DNA of 64,000 nt, taken from Sepiola atlantica. Taxonomy: Eukaryota > Mollusca > Cephalopoda > Sepiida > Sepiolidae. The notes beneath the pieces were generated by a model. That model saw only the letters and a list, made by a program, of their open reading frames with translations. It was not told the origin of the DNA and made no database searches. Positions 1 through 11,284 of the stretch are shown here, one piece after another (the first letter of the stretch is position 1; each line of letters starts with the position of its first letter). Both the position numbers and the translations under genes were made by a program. The stretch covers positions 59,830,080-59,894,079 of the forward strand of contig OY744529.1 in NCBI GenBank assembly GCA_963556195.1, in the 5' to 3' direction.

Positions 1-1020
1 TTAGGTCTAAACAATTTAGTTAATAAGTGTACCGCTTCAACGAATGTAAGGTTGCTATTTTTTGTAGCGATATAAAATTGACGAAGTTTGTATGTTCGAC
101 TGTACCCAACTTTCTTAATAGCAAACGAACCTTTTTCAAATCGGTCCAATTTACACAGTCTGTATTATAAAGATCTTTGTATCGTCTAAAATACGAAGCA
201 AACGTAATTTCGTTTTCAAGGTCTTAAGTAAAATTATCGATAGCGCTCTAAATAGTGTCTTGTGAAAATGCACTTTCATTTTCAACATTTTAACACTTAA
301 ATGATCATTCGTATCATGTTTTCTATTCTTGTTGTGTATGAAGAAACATTTCATCAATTTTTTTCATTTGTGCCAATTGTTTTTCTTAGAATTTCTCTTC
401 TAGTCGAATTTGATGTTCTTGTTGGTGTTTAATGATGTCCAACATAAGGCAGTTTTAAATTCCTCTATTTTCGTCAATTAGAATAGGCTACCGACTTTTT
501 CGTGTGTTTTTTTCACTAAAAGATAAATTTTACACTTCTTAGTGAGAGAAAAAAAAGCTTGTTCAAAATTAGTTACGTGTTCGTAATTAAACAATAAAAA
601 CACGAAAAAAATCGACAGACATCTTGCTTTTTTTGTTTTCTTTCGTGGTCAAATGATTTAGATTTCAAAACCTTGTGTTGGGGAATTACTTGAAATCTTT
701 TTCATCCTCCTCAAGAACGAAAAGTTTTTAAAATCCTTTTTCCTGACGTTGGAGACTTTCCTTTCACATATTTGATACACCTTGTGTGTTAAAAACCCAG
801 TATGGCATTTAACTTTTCGCTGTTCCTGTTGTAATTAATGATTCTTTCGAGCACACCACCTAAGTCTTTTTCGAAAATATAACATCGGTAGTTGTAGTGA
901 CGGTTATATTTATCCGACGTAATTCCGAGTTCCTCGTCGCCAGTGTTGTGATCTTGAACGGCGATAATACGTAAGACAACACATTGGTATATTTACAAGA
1001 ATGTGTATTTACAGAAGAAC
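1..1020. other. AT-rich stretch with no recognised gene
   Basis: AT-rich unique-looking DNA. The only open frames are short (68 aa or less), low in complexity and unlike any family I know. Nothing else can be supported here. Confidence 0.6.
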
Positions 1021-1027
1021 GGAATAG

Positions 1028-1850
1028 TAGGTTACAGAAAGACTGCTTGTCCTTTGTCGTAAGCTCTTCTATACATAATGTCTAGAAAAGTCCATATAGT
1101 CTCGAAATGGGGTAGATTACTATCACACCATAACAATAAACTACCTTCCTGATGCAATCGCATCCAAGATGGGTATATTTGCTGATGACACCACTCTCTA
1201 TTCTTGACATGCAGGCAATCCAATGGAAACGGCTGAATCCTTAAAAAGGACCCCCAGTAGAATGGCGCCAAAAATGGTAGTTACATTTAATGCAACTAAG
1301 ACAAAGCTCCTTTTCTTTTAACAACTATAAAAAACTTTTCAAACCACAGATTGCCATGGCTAATGGCACCCGGCTTGAGAGTCCAACATTGAAACTCCTC
1401 GCCCTAACATTCGCAGGTAACGTGAATTGTAACAATATACAATGAAGATACTGCTAGGTTTGATGCAAAAAGGTGCCTCCCTCCTTTTACAGGGCTAAAA
1501 ACATTTCAACCTTGCCAGTATCAATAGAATGCGCTTCGACAAACTTGCTGCACTTGTGACCCCGAAAATGTAAATACCCCCGACTAACCCAACAAGCAGA
1601 AAATCTCACCCCTTCACTGTAGAGGCCACTAGATGCCGGAAAGCTTTCTACTTTAATAGCTCTTTTCCTCAAATCGCTTATGTTAAGAATTCCCTCCCTG
1701 CTATCTGTTTCCATGACTTTACCAACATGCAGAAATTTAAAAACGGAATGTAAACAAACATCTCGCCGTACAACTCCCCAAATAATGATGCCCTATAAAT
1801 CTGGTCCCTAATTCATAGTAGTCCCTTACGTCTCAGTGGCAATGTGTCTT
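1028..1850 (+). pseudogene. Degraded LINE (jockey/CR1-like) reverse transcriptase 3' part
   Basis: Reading the plus strand in broken frames gives reverse transcriptase pieces: FADDTTLYS near 1,170-1,200 (catalytic FADD box), then FNATKTKLLFF near 1,285-1,320, and further on the usual LINE C-terminal block with HPFTVEATRCRKAFYF and NSLPAI near 1,600-1,700. Several in-frame stops and frameshifts break it, so it cannot make a protein. The segment after about 1,760 resembles the untranslated 3' end of the copy at 3,850-4,500 (shared CCCTATAAATCTGG) and ends just before a TA microsatellite. Known family logic: these are 5'-truncated non-LTR insertions. The exact clade is uncertain. Confidence 0.75.
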
Positions 1851-1867
1851 TTGGGAGTGAATAAAAG

Positions 1868-1873
1868 TATATA

Positions 1874-1904
<31 letters not shown>

Positions 1905-1905
1905 G
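1868..1905. repeat. TA microsatellite
   Basis: An almost pure run of alternating T and A sits between the LINE 3' end and the hammerhead-like motif. Confidence 0.9.
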
Positions 1906-1962
1906 CATCCATATACAGACTGTTTCGCTGTTTCACAGCTCATCAGTGCGGCTAGACCAGTT
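1905..1962 (-). ncRNA. Probable hammerhead ribozyme, Penelope-type minimal form
   Basis: On the minus strand the conserved hammerhead core appears in order: CTGATGA (1,946 to 1,940), G, stem II CTGT/ACAG closed by a GAA loop, C, GAAAC (1,926 to 1,922), a single A, then GTC (1,920 to 1,918) as the expected cleavage triplet. Helix I can start with GCA before the core pairing with TGT after GTC. Helix III would be only two base pairs (AC with GT), a layout known from Penelope-like elements, where such ribozymes act as dimers. The core match is seen directly. Activity and element membership are inferred. Confidence 0.7.
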
Positions 1963-2900
1963 AGTGCCTCAAGCCGTGATTGAAACTCAACTGTCGAGCT
2001 GACAGTCGGCGCTGATATTAAAAATACAGTTGGTTGTATTAATTTCTATTTTATTGGTGAGACTGCTCATCTTATGTAGATCAAAATGTGTAGGTGTTGA
2101 AACTCTATTTTTAACTTTCAATCTGTATCCAGCATTTGTTGTTTGTTTGTTTTTTCTAGTTCTTTTGCTATGTGTTTGTTTATTTTATTTATTATTTTTT
2201 CACTCTTTTGTACATGGTTTTCATTACGTTGTATTTATTTTATTGTTAAATTATTTGTTTATTTTAGTCTTTCATAGCATTGGTTAGTAGGAATATATTT
2301 TTGTACGTGCATTTGGACACGAGTTCTAATCTTTTATTTATTACATTTTTTCTGCTGGGTATGTAATTATTGATATTTTTCTTCTAAGAGCAGGCAACAT
2401 TATCTAGAATGGTTATTAGAAGTTTGCACTATTTTTCTGATATTCTCTGCAATATTTGGTGTGTTTTTGGTTTGAATCATTTTGGTCCCATATGCATTTG
2501 GTGATTGTTGTACTGTGTGTATTTCTTTGGTATGAAATGTCATTGGATGTGCATAGTTAATTTGTTTCACTTTGTCACTCTGGTGTATTCTCGTTCTCTA
2601 TTTCTTATGTGTCTTCATATACTAAACAAGTCTGTAAGCATTTTGCGCTTTTAAAGAATTCATATTTTGTTTTATAGTTACGTCTGGGATTCTCATGTGT
2701 TTTTGTTGTGTCATACGCCTTTTTATCATTTCTAGCATGTTTCTGTGCAACAGTTTGAGTGTAATCCTATTAAATATTTCGTTGTGGTCTATTCTATGTT
2801 GTTATTTGATTATTAGTTTTAAAATTATTTTCTATACGCTTGTCTTTACATTTTTGGTGGATGGTGGATTAAACCTGTCGCAAGCCTTGTAAATAACACG
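1963..2900 (-). other. T-rich stretch upstream of the hammerhead; possible Penelope-like relic
   Basis: Strong strand bias: T-rich on plus, so A-rich when read in the direction of the ribozyme. The open plus frames at 2,030-2,287 and 2,695-2,892 are hydrophobic only because the DNA is T-rich. On the minus strand, broken frames carry Lys/Asn-rich text that could be the worn body of the element owning the ribozyme, but no diagnostic motif is visible. Confidence 0.3.
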
Positions 2901-3849
2901 ACAAGTAAATAAAGCAAGAACATAAGTTAAGTGTGAAGCTGCATACCTCCGTCTGACAACGTAAGGATGAGCCAAAGTTTTATCTGAGCCTTACTACTAC
3001 TTATTACTGAAGTTATACCATGGAAACGTGGATGACTTAAGAACTATTTATCTGATGAGGCTGACATTTTGCAAGGCAGTTATTGCTATCATAGAGCATC
3101 CATGCGTCAAATTTCGAAAACTCGGAAGTTGAAATCCCGCCAGAATTTCGCCCATGACAGACATTTTCAAAGCGTAGGTTAATTGTCAATGTCAACGTGA
3201 TATATGTGGGACTTCATTGGCTACAATATGGGCCAAGTAGCGAGTCTCAACAATAAACACAACCGACGTTATCGCCAAAAGTATGTACACAAACAAACAT
3301 AGTGAGAAACTCGATCGAAAACATAATCTCGTTGGCAGAGATAATAAAAGTTCCAAATACAAGTGACCAAGATAACAAATAAACAGTGGTTAAAATAGAA
3401 GATTTATTTAGAGAAAGATGTTTGGGGCTGTTTTAATTCGTGCATGCCAGTTGTGCTTTTGTATTCTCTATTATAAAAATCAGTTAAATCATTTATTGTT
3501 GAATGTTTCGAAATAAAATTCGTTTTTTCATTTTTGATTCTATCGTATTTGCTTGTGAGTGTAACACGTGCGCGCCACTTATATTTTCACTTGATACGCT
3601 TAAACGAAATGAAACACTATATGTGTTTTCTTGCCTTCTTGCAAGATTTGTAAAAATGAACAAATGTGGGACAACGAATCTGAAACCATAGGCCGCATCA
3701 TCAGAATGAAGAGGATTGAAATATAAGTTTACGTCGTCATTAACTGGCATCATTTATCAAAGAAAGTCTACGATTCAAGTCTCAAGGGAAAATTGTGATG
3801 GTTGTTCTCTCATTGTTCACTAGCCGAATCTCACATCTACGTTTAAAAT
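2901..3849. other. Non-coding stretch, nothing recognised
   Basis: No convincing coding frame, structured RNA or repeat family was recognised in this stretch. The short frames at 3,493-3,753 overlap on opposite strands and lack known motifs. Confidence 0.5.
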
Positions 3850-4500
3850 CGTCCGTCTGACATTCTCAGACAACATGAAATAAGTAAATAGAAGTTGCTG
3901 CCAAGTCTATCGCAAAGAAGATAGGCTCCCTCTACTAAGCTAGAAAATTTCTCACACCTGTAAGTATCATATATCTCTATAAAGCAACCATTCGCGTGCC
4001 CACTGAGCATTGTTGCCACATCTGGGCTGGTGCACCAACCACTAGTCTCTTCCTCTTGTGACAGGGTGACAAAACGAATTTCTAACCTAACAGATATTGC
4101 ACTGTCTGCCAAGATCCAGCCCCTGTCGCATCGCCACATTGTTACATCCCTATGCTTGTTTTACAAGTACTTTCACAGAATGTGCTCCGATGAATTTACT
4201 GCACGTGTACCCCTCAACGTAAATACCCTCAACATTCGACTAACAGCAAAATCACAACCCTTCTCTGTAGAGATGCCGCGATGCCGCGAGTTTTTCTACT
4301 CCTATAGCTTCCTTCCTCGAACCGCTTGTCTTTTGAATTCTCTCCCTGCTCCTCTACCAACATGTCGAAATTCAAATGTAATGTGAAAAAACATCTTGCT
4401 ACCTAACTCCCCATCCAGGTTGCCCCTATAAATCTGGCCCATATCACAGTAGTCCTTTATGCTTCAGAGGCAATATGCCTTGTTTGGGGTGAAGAAAAGT
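3850..4500 (+). pseudogene. LINE relic, same family as 1,028-1,850
   Basis: Plus-strand frames give the C-terminal part of a LINE polymerase: KKIGSLYKARKFLTP and IYLYKATIRACPLS (about 3,905-4,005), then a 118-aa open frame at 4,030-4,386 with DRVTKRISNLTDIAL, PLSHRHIVTSLCLFYKYF and FLPRTACLLNSLPAP. This block is typical of LINE C-termini after the reverse transcriptase. Stops upstream break the frame. The tail after 4,390 matches the tail of the first relic. It is a 5'-truncated insertion; precise clade not resolved. Confidence 0.8.
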
Positions 4501-4594
4501 AAAAAGAAAAAAATTAAGTGATTATAATTACAATCCTCAAAAGTACATATTTTATTCTCTTTACTAAAATAATGGCCTTTATTATTGATATCAC

Positions 4595-4765
4595 TATCCC
4601 TCTCCCAAAAAAGAAGGTGATTCCTGGGAGGATGTTATCATGATCATAGAACATATACTACTTCTCTCCTAAAGGAGGAGTAAATGCCTTGGAAGATCGT
4701 ATCATGATGAACGAACATGTACTACACTACCCTCTAAAAGAGGAGGTAATGCCTAGGAGGATCTT
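4595..4765 (-). repeat. Three minimal U2-headed units (~70 bp each)
   Basis: Three tandem units of about 70 bp. Read on the minus strand, each begins with a worn U2 snRNA fragment (GTAGTATCTGTTC-like; here GTAGTATATGTTC and GTAGTACATGTTC) and continues through a short CCTCCCAGGCATTACC-type block and a CCTCC/GGAGG inverted pair. The same order is seen at the head of the longer SINE-like units at 29-48 kb. This is an old, shortened member of that family, shared with the arrays at 21.4 and 63.0 kb. Confidence 0.65.
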
Positions 4766-4774
4766 GTCAGAAGT

Positions 4775-5049
4775 TGATCGCAACAATGACAAAACTACAT
4801 AAATTGCAGTTTGAATTACTTCTGGTACAACACTATTCTCCAGATCTGGCTCCCAGCGACTACTGGCTGTTTACAAACCTCAAAAGAATGCTCTAGAGAA
4901 AGAGATTTGGCTCCAATGAAAAATTGATATCAGAAACTGAAGCGTATTTTGAGGCCAAAGACAAATCGTTCTACAAAAAAGGCATTGAATTTTTAGAGAA
5001 GCATTGGAATCAGTGTATTACTCTAGAAGGAGACTATGTTGATGAATAA
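4775..5049 (+). pseudogene. mariner-family transposase C-terminal relic
   Basis: The plus strand reads MTKLHKLQFELL, YSPDLAPSDYWLF, NLKRML, a stop, then KRFGSNEKLISETEAYFEAK, DKSFYKKGIEFLEK and NQCITLEGDYVDE followed by TAA at 5,047-5,049. This is the C-terminal quarter of a mariner (DD34D) transposase. The SPDLAPSD box holds the last catalytic aspartate of the family. One in-frame TAG lies after the RML residues. The N-terminal three quarters, including the first two catalytic aspartates, are absent; upstream lies the U2-headed repeat array instead. A dead fragment. Confidence 0.85.
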
Positions 5050-5104
5050 AGTTGGATTTTGCCGAAAGGTTATGTTTGTGATTTATTGAGTGATGTGTAA
5101 AACA

Positions 5105-5470
5105 AGCACAGGTATACAACACTGTGGCGATGTGACAAGAGTTGGAGCTTTACAGACAGTGCAAGACCTATTAGGTTAGAAATTATTTTTTGAACCCTGT
5201 CCAAGAAAGCGAGCTAGTGATTGGGGCATCAGCCCAGATGTGACAACAATACCCCATGGATGGGCCATATAGATGTGGTTTTCTTTGAATGTACGGCTAT
5301 CAAGAACGACCTGAATCTTTCTTTTAGCTAAGAAAGATACGATTATATTAAATATTCGCCCAGTAATACCGTATGACTTGATATTCCTGAGAAGACGTTC
5401 ATGCTAAAGGCCTTGGAGATATCTAGCACCACTGCCCTAGCTTCATTTAATTTATCCAGTGTGCAGTATA
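5105..5470 (-). pseudogene. LINE relic with internal deletion
   Basis: The minus strand reads LDKLNEARAVVLDISKAF near 5,460-5,405, the reverse transcriptase box with the first catalytic aspartate. Shortly after comes C-terminal text (LDRVQKIISNLIGLAL, LLSHRHSVVY near 5,215-5,115) matching the LINE family at 3,850-4,500. The part between the two boxes is too short for a whole reverse transcriptase, so an internal deletion is likely. Confidence 0.65.
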
Positions 5471-5478
5471 TACGTTCA

Positions 5479-5481
<3 letters not shown>

Positions 5482-5526
<45 letters not shown>

Positions 5527-5536
5527 CAGTAGCATT
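5482..5536. repeat. TAG trinucleotide microsatellite
   Basis: An almost pure AGT/TAG run; any open frame through it is an artefact of the repeat. Confidence 0.9.
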
Positions 5537-5610
5537 TTTATCCCAGCATATCAAGGATAGTTCATGTCGAAGTTGGTGGAATTCCGGTCAATAGTTTGAC
5601 AATCATGTTT

Positions 5611-5613
5611 ATT

Positions 5614-5653
<40 letters not shown>

Positions 5654-5673
5654 CAGTAGTGGTAGCAGTAGTT

Positions 5674-5715
<42 letters not shown>

Positions 5716-5830
5716 ACCTCCCCCATGATACACTTTGCATCTCAATGAAGGTTCATGCAAACTTTGCTGCAATTCTGTCGAGTAGTTTTGAAAGCTATAA
5801 GTGACGGTAGACAAACCGACAGACAACAAG
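5611..5830. repeat. TAG microsatellite plus dispersed repeat
   Basis: A TAG/AGT run (to about 5,714) is followed by a block with CATGCAAACTTTGCTGCA and GTCGAGTAGTTTTG. The same block, again after an AGT run, occurs at 6,825-6,960, so microsatellite and block travel together as a dispersed repeat. The poly-Tyr frame through it is not a gene. Confidence 0.75.
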
Positions 5831-6204
5831 CGCTTGGTTATTACACAGATGAATGTTTTCTGTTTTTATATGAAAATTTTAATTGTAAGAATTCTTGCAG
5901 GTTGTCTAATAAGTTTGTAGGCAAATGGTGAAAATGTTATTCAGTTCATATAACAAAATATTCATCATGCGAATAAAATCATTTTATTTGCCGGTACATT
6001 TAAGCTCATGCTTCTCGATAGATCACGTCCATTAAACATTAAGTAATAATCATTTTAGAACGAAATAAATGCGTTATGGCCGACTTATTGGTTGGTAGTT
6101 CTTGTAAGGAGATTGTCAAAATGATAATGATTGATAGAAGCTATTTAAACTTTAGTTAATTTATTGTTGGTGGAATTATGGCACGTATTTCTGGAGCTGA
6201 TACA

Positions 6205-6345
6205 TTGGTTATTGTTTGCAGCAGCAGCAGCAGTCCTAAAGTCTAAAGTCTGAATATCTACACTATTTACATATTTCAGACTGCTGTCCTCATCTTGGTT
6301 GTTGTGTTAGAAGCAGTAGTGACACAGTTCTAAGGTTCAATCCCT
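6205..6345 (+). repeat. SINE-like dispersed repeat copy
   Basis: Contains TTTCAGACTGCTGTCCTCAT, CTTGGTTGTTGTGTTAGAAG and GGTTCAATCCCTCC. The last resembles a pol III B box. The reverse complement of the same block is found at 12,877-13,000, so this is a dispersed repeat. Assignment to tRNA-derived SINEs is tentative. Confidence 0.5.
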
Positions 6346-6824
6346 CCTTAATGTGGCAGGGCTGTGACAATGGGTAGTATCAGAACTATACCATCGGGAA
6401 TTTCGATTCGTAGCAGGGCCACCCAAGGCAGATATCAGGGTCGCAGCCTGGCTAAATGGGCTCTGGTGAAATTTAAAAGTGTCTGCATCAGGATCCAGCA
6501 GCCTCTGGTCGTTTTTGCCAATGTGTCTATGGAAAATCTACACTAAGCAAGGACGTTCAGTCATCTATTGTAATGCAGTAAGGATAACATCATTGCATTG
6601 GCGCATGTGAAACCACCATTCAATGCCTACAGATGACAACCTTCCTCGACGACTTAGAGCAACCGTTGGTCCTTGTTGATCTTGATGTTGGGGATAACCT
6701 AAAATCCTTCAGGAACTTGAAGTGCTCCAAATCTATGAAAAGGAGCTCGATCAAAAGCAAACGATATCGAGATCTACATGCTTAACCCTGCATTCAGGTC
6801 CAACTCCCTCAACAACAATCGCTC
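6346..6824 (+). other. Unclassified stretch, possible repeat body
   Basis: More balanced base composition than its surroundings, and a 60-aa open frame at 6,364-6,546 without known motifs. It may belong to the repeat that ends in the AGT run at 6,840. No function can be given. Confidence 0.3.
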
Positions 6825-6990
6825 AACAGCAACAGTAGCAGCAGTAGTAGTAGTAGTAATAGTAGTAGTAACATCTACTCCTAATGGCACACCCTCAATA
6901 ACGTTTCATGCCAACTTTGCTGCAGTTATGTCGAGTAGTTTTGGAATTCCAGATGCGACTAAATCTTACTCCACACATTCCATTCACTAA
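6825..6990. repeat. AGT microsatellite plus dispersed repeat (second copy)
   Basis: An imperfect AGT run followed by CATGCCAACTTTGCTGCAG and GTCGAGTAGTTTTGG, matching the copy at 5,611-5,830. Confidence 0.7.
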
Positions 6991-7380
6991 CTTAGTTTTG
7001 CGTAATCTACTGATTATCATGCTAAATATTGTTATACTTTTTGAATACCTGCACAAGAAGTCGGTCAGATACTTTTTTAAATTGTCCAACTTTGATTTAA
7101 CTAAATTTATTTCATCTATTTCTATGTGTTTCTAATATTTACATCTTTTTTGGGCTTTGTGAGACTACATTTTTGTAAAATATACTGCCTTTTGTTACTG
7201 TATAACCCTTATGTTTAATTAGACAAACATGAAAGAAGTAAATACACACTCACATTATCATTAATAATGAATATTGCTGTGAGAAGGTCATGATAGATCT
7301 AAGCAAGATAATATTGCTTATTTTCCCTTTGCTGATAAATTGGAAAATCACTCGGTTAACAGTAGAAAAGTGGAATTTCG
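6991..7380. other. AT-rich spacer before satellite
   Basis: AT-rich, with short frames on both strands and no recognised motif. It leads directly into the 50-bp satellite. Confidence 0.5.
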
Positions 7381-10300
7381 AGGTTTGCGGCGATTTGATG
7401 CTGATTGTCCACCTTTATATAATATGGCTGAGGTTTGTGGCGATTTGATGCTAATTGTTCACCTTTATATAATATGGCTGAGGTTTGTGGCGATTTGATG
7501 CTAATTGTTCACCTTTATATAATATGGCTGAGGTTTGTGGCGATTTGATGCTAATTGTTCACCTTTATATAATATGGCTGAGGTTTGTGGCGATTTGATG
7601 CTGATTGTCCACCTTTATATAATATGGCTGAGGTTTGTGGCGATTTGATGCTGATTGTCCACCTTTATATAATATGGCTGAGGTTTGTGGCGATTTTATG
7701 CTGATTGTCCACCTTTATATAATATGGCTGAGGTTTGTGGCGATTTGATGCTGATTGTCCACCTTTATATAATATGGCTGAGGTTTGTGGCGATTTGATG
7801 CTGATTGTCCACCTTTATATAATATGGCTGAGGTTTGTGGCGATTTGATGCTGATTGTCCACCTTTATATAATATGGCTGAGGTTTGTGGCGATTTGATG
7901 CTGATTGTCCACCTTTATATAATATGGCTGAGGTTTGTGGCGATTTGATGCTGATTGTCCACCTTTATATAATATGGCTGAGGTTTGTGGCGATTTGATG
8001 CTGATTGTCCACCTTTATATAATATGGCTGAAGTTTGTGGCGATTTGATGCTGATTGTCCACCTTTATATAATATGGCTGAGGTTTGTGGCGATTTGATG
8101 CTGATTGTCCACCTTTATATAATATGGCTGAGGTTTGTGGCGATTTGATGCTGATTGTCCACCTTTATATAATATGGCTGAGGTTTGTGGCGATTTGATG
8201 CTGATTGTCCACCTTTATATAATATGGCTGAAGTTTGTGGCGATTTGATGCTGATTGTCCACCTTTATATAATATGGCTGAGGTTTGTGGCGATTTGATG
8301 CTGATTGTCCACCTTTATATAATATGGCTGAGGTTTGTGGCGATTTGATGCTGATTGTCCACCTTTATATAATATGGCTGAGGTTTGTGGCGATTTGATG
8401 CTGATTGTCCACCTTTATATAATATGGCTGAGGTTTGTGGCGATTTGATGCTGATTGTCCACCTTTATATAATATGGCTGAAGTTTGTGGCGATTTGATG
8501 CTGATTGTCCACCTTTATATAATATGGCTGAGGTTTGTGGCGATTTGATGCTGATTGTCCACCTTTATATAATATGGCTGAGGTTTGTGGCGATTTTATG
8601 CTGATTGTCCACCTTTATATAATATGGCTGAGGTTTGTGGCGATTTGATGCTGATTGTCCACCTTTATATAATATGGCTGAGGTTTGTGGCGATTTGATG
8701 CTGATTGTCCACCTTTATATAATATGGCTGAGGTTTGTGGCGATTTGATGCTGATTGTCCACCTTTATATAATATGGCTGAGGTTTGTGGCGATTTGATG
8801 CTGATTGTCCACCTTTATATAATATGGCTGAGGTTTGTGGCGATTTGATGCTGATTGTCCACCTTTATATAATATGGCTGAGGTTTGTGGCGATTTGATG
8901 CTGATTGTCCACCTTTATATAATATGGCTGAGGTTTGTGGCGATTTGATGCTGATTGTCCACCTTTATATAATATGGCTGAGGTTTGTGGCGATTTGATG
9001 CTGATTGTCCACCTTTATATAATATGGCTGAGGTTTGTGGCGATTTGATGCTGATTGTCCACCTTTATATAATATGGCTGAGGTTTGTGGCGATTTGATG
9101 CTAATTGCCCACCTTTATATAATATGGCTGAAGTTTGCGGCGATTTGATGCTTATTGTCCACCTTTATATAATATGGCTGAGGTTTGTGGCGATTTGATG
9201 CTGATTGTCCACCTTTATATAATATCGCTAAGGTTTGTGGCGATTTGATGCTGATTGTCCACCTTTATATAATATGGCTGAAGTTTGCGGCGATTTGATG
9301 CTTATTGTCCACCTTTATATAATATGGCTGAGGTTTGTGGCGATTTGATGCTGATTGTCCACCTTTATATAATATGGCTGAAGTTTGCGGCGATTTGATG
9401 CTTATTGTCCACCTTTATATAATATGGCTGAGGTTTGTGGCGATTTGATGCTGATTGTCCACCTTTATATAATATCGCTAAGGTTTGTGGCGATTTGATG
9501 CTGATTGTCCACCTTTATATAATATGGCTGAGGTTTGTGGCGATTTGATGCTTATTGTCCACCTTTATATAATATGGCTGAGGTTTGCGGCGATTTGATG
9601 CTTATTGTCCACCTTTATATAATATGGCTGAGGTTTGTGGCGATTTGATGCTGATTGTCCACCTTTATATAATATGGCTGAGGTTTGTGGCGATTTGATG
9701 CTGATTGTCCACCTTTATATAATATGGCTGAGGTTTGTGGCGATTTGATGCTAATTGTCCACCTTTATATAATATGGCTGAGGTTTGTGGCAATTTGATG
9801 CTGATTGTCCACCTTTATATAATATGGCTGAGGTTTGTGGCGATTTGATGCTGATTGTCCACCTTTATATAATATGGCTGAGGTTTGTGGCGATTTGATG
9901 CTGATTGTCCACCTTTATATAATATGGCTGAGGTTTGTGGCGATTTGATGCTGATTGTCCACTTTTATATAATATGGCTGAGGTTTGTGGCGATTTGATG
10001 CTGATTGTCCACCTTTATATAATATGGCTGAGGTTTGTGGCGATTTGATGCTGATTGTCCACCTTTATATAATATGGCTGAGGTTTGTGGCGATTTGATG
10101 CTGATTGTCCACCTTTATATAATATGGCTGAGGTTTGTGGCGATTTGATGCTGATTGTCCACCTTTATATAATATGGCTGAGGTTTGTGGCGATTTTATG
10201 CTGATTGTCCACCTTTATATAATATGGCTGAGGTTTGTGGCGATTTGATGCTGATTGTCCACTTTTATATAATATGGCTGAGGTTTGTGGCGATTTGATG

Positions 10301-10706
10301 CTGATTGTCCACCTTTATATAATATGGCTGAGGTTTGTGGCGATTTGATGCTGATTGTCCACCTTTATATAATATGGCTGAGGTTTGTGGCGATTTGATG
10401 CTGATTGTCCACCTTTATATAATATGGCTGAGGTTTGTGGCGATTTGATGCTAATTGTCCACCTTTATATAATATGGCTGAGGTTTGCGGCGATTTGATG
10501 CTTATTGTCCACCTTTATATAATATGGCTGAGGTTTGTGGCGATTTGATGCTGATTGTCCACCTTTATATAATATGGCTGAGGTTTGTGGCGATTTGATG
10601 CTAATTGTCCACCTTTATATAATATGGCTGAGGTTTGTGGCGATTTGATGCTAATTGTCCACCTTTATATAATATGGCTTAGGTTTGTGGCGATTTGATG
10701 CTGATT
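7381..10706. repeat. 50-bp satellite, 66 full units
   Basis: The unit starts AGGTTTGTGG and ends AATATGGCTG and repeats with a period of exactly 50 bp from 7,381 to 10,680 (66 units), plus a partial unit to about 10,706. Every 300-bp step starts at the same unit position, so there is no net insertion or deletion in 3.3 kb. Variants are point changes: CTAATTGTTC in early units, AAGTTTG, CTTATTG, GATTTTATG, AATATCGCTA. Each unit holds a TATATAA core and one CG dinucleotide. All reading frames meet stops because 50 is not a multiple of three, so it is non-coding. Confidence 0.97.
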
Positions 10707-11284
10707 AAGTCGATCTTCATATTAACTTATAATATGGTTCTTCTGAAACTCTGAGAATTCTAATGCTTCTTTGGTCGGTGTCATACTTAAACAGTGATAT
10801 ATGATAGATACATTTATATCTGAAACGCAAAAAATATCAATTAGTATAAAATGTCTATATTTCAAACTTTTACTGCTGCTCTTTATCCTTCATGGTTCTA
10901 GTCGTCGGCAAAGAAAGCAGAAAGTTTAAACAGAAACAATTATTTTTGTTGGGTGTCTATTTACTTCTTTCATGTCTGTGTATTTAATTTAGGTGCTGTT
11001 ATATTATTAACTTGAGTTAGAAATCCGGGATTATAAATTTGTATTTCCTAAAAATTTAGGAACATCCAGTATTACTAGCTGTAATGAGACACACTTGATT
11101 GGGACACAAATAAAAATTACTTCATCCTAGAAGGATTTGTTTTTCACTGACCAAGGACAGAAAAGATTAAGTGTAGTATTAGAACAGATACTACACTTTG
11201 CTGTGATTGCACAGTGTAGTCAACAGAAAAAAATGGGTGAAGAAAACAAATTTAAAATAAATAACTTTTACCGAATGCAGGAAA
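10707..11284. other. AT-rich spacer with a U2-like hairpin
   Basis: No gene seen. At about 11,170-11,200 lie AAGTGTAGTATT and, a few bases on, AGATACTACACTT, its near reverse complement. Both resemble the U2 fragment GTGTAGTATCT found at the heads of the SINE-like units, here arranged as a small hairpin. Confidence 0.45.

Noticed and set aside
2030..2287. 85-aa hydrophobic frame as a membrane protein
   Set aside because: The DNA is T-rich, which makes Leu/Phe/Val codons by composition; no signal, homologue or conserved start.
5551..5829. Poly-Tyr frame, and similar poly-Met, poly-Asp, poly-His and Tyr-Ile frames at 12,807, 15,072, 17,021, 21,609, 51,328 and 53,443
   Set aside because: Microsatellites translated; not genes.
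7381..10706. CRISPR array
   Set aside because: Units are uninterrupted 50-bp tandem copies with no unique spacers, in a eukaryotic setting.
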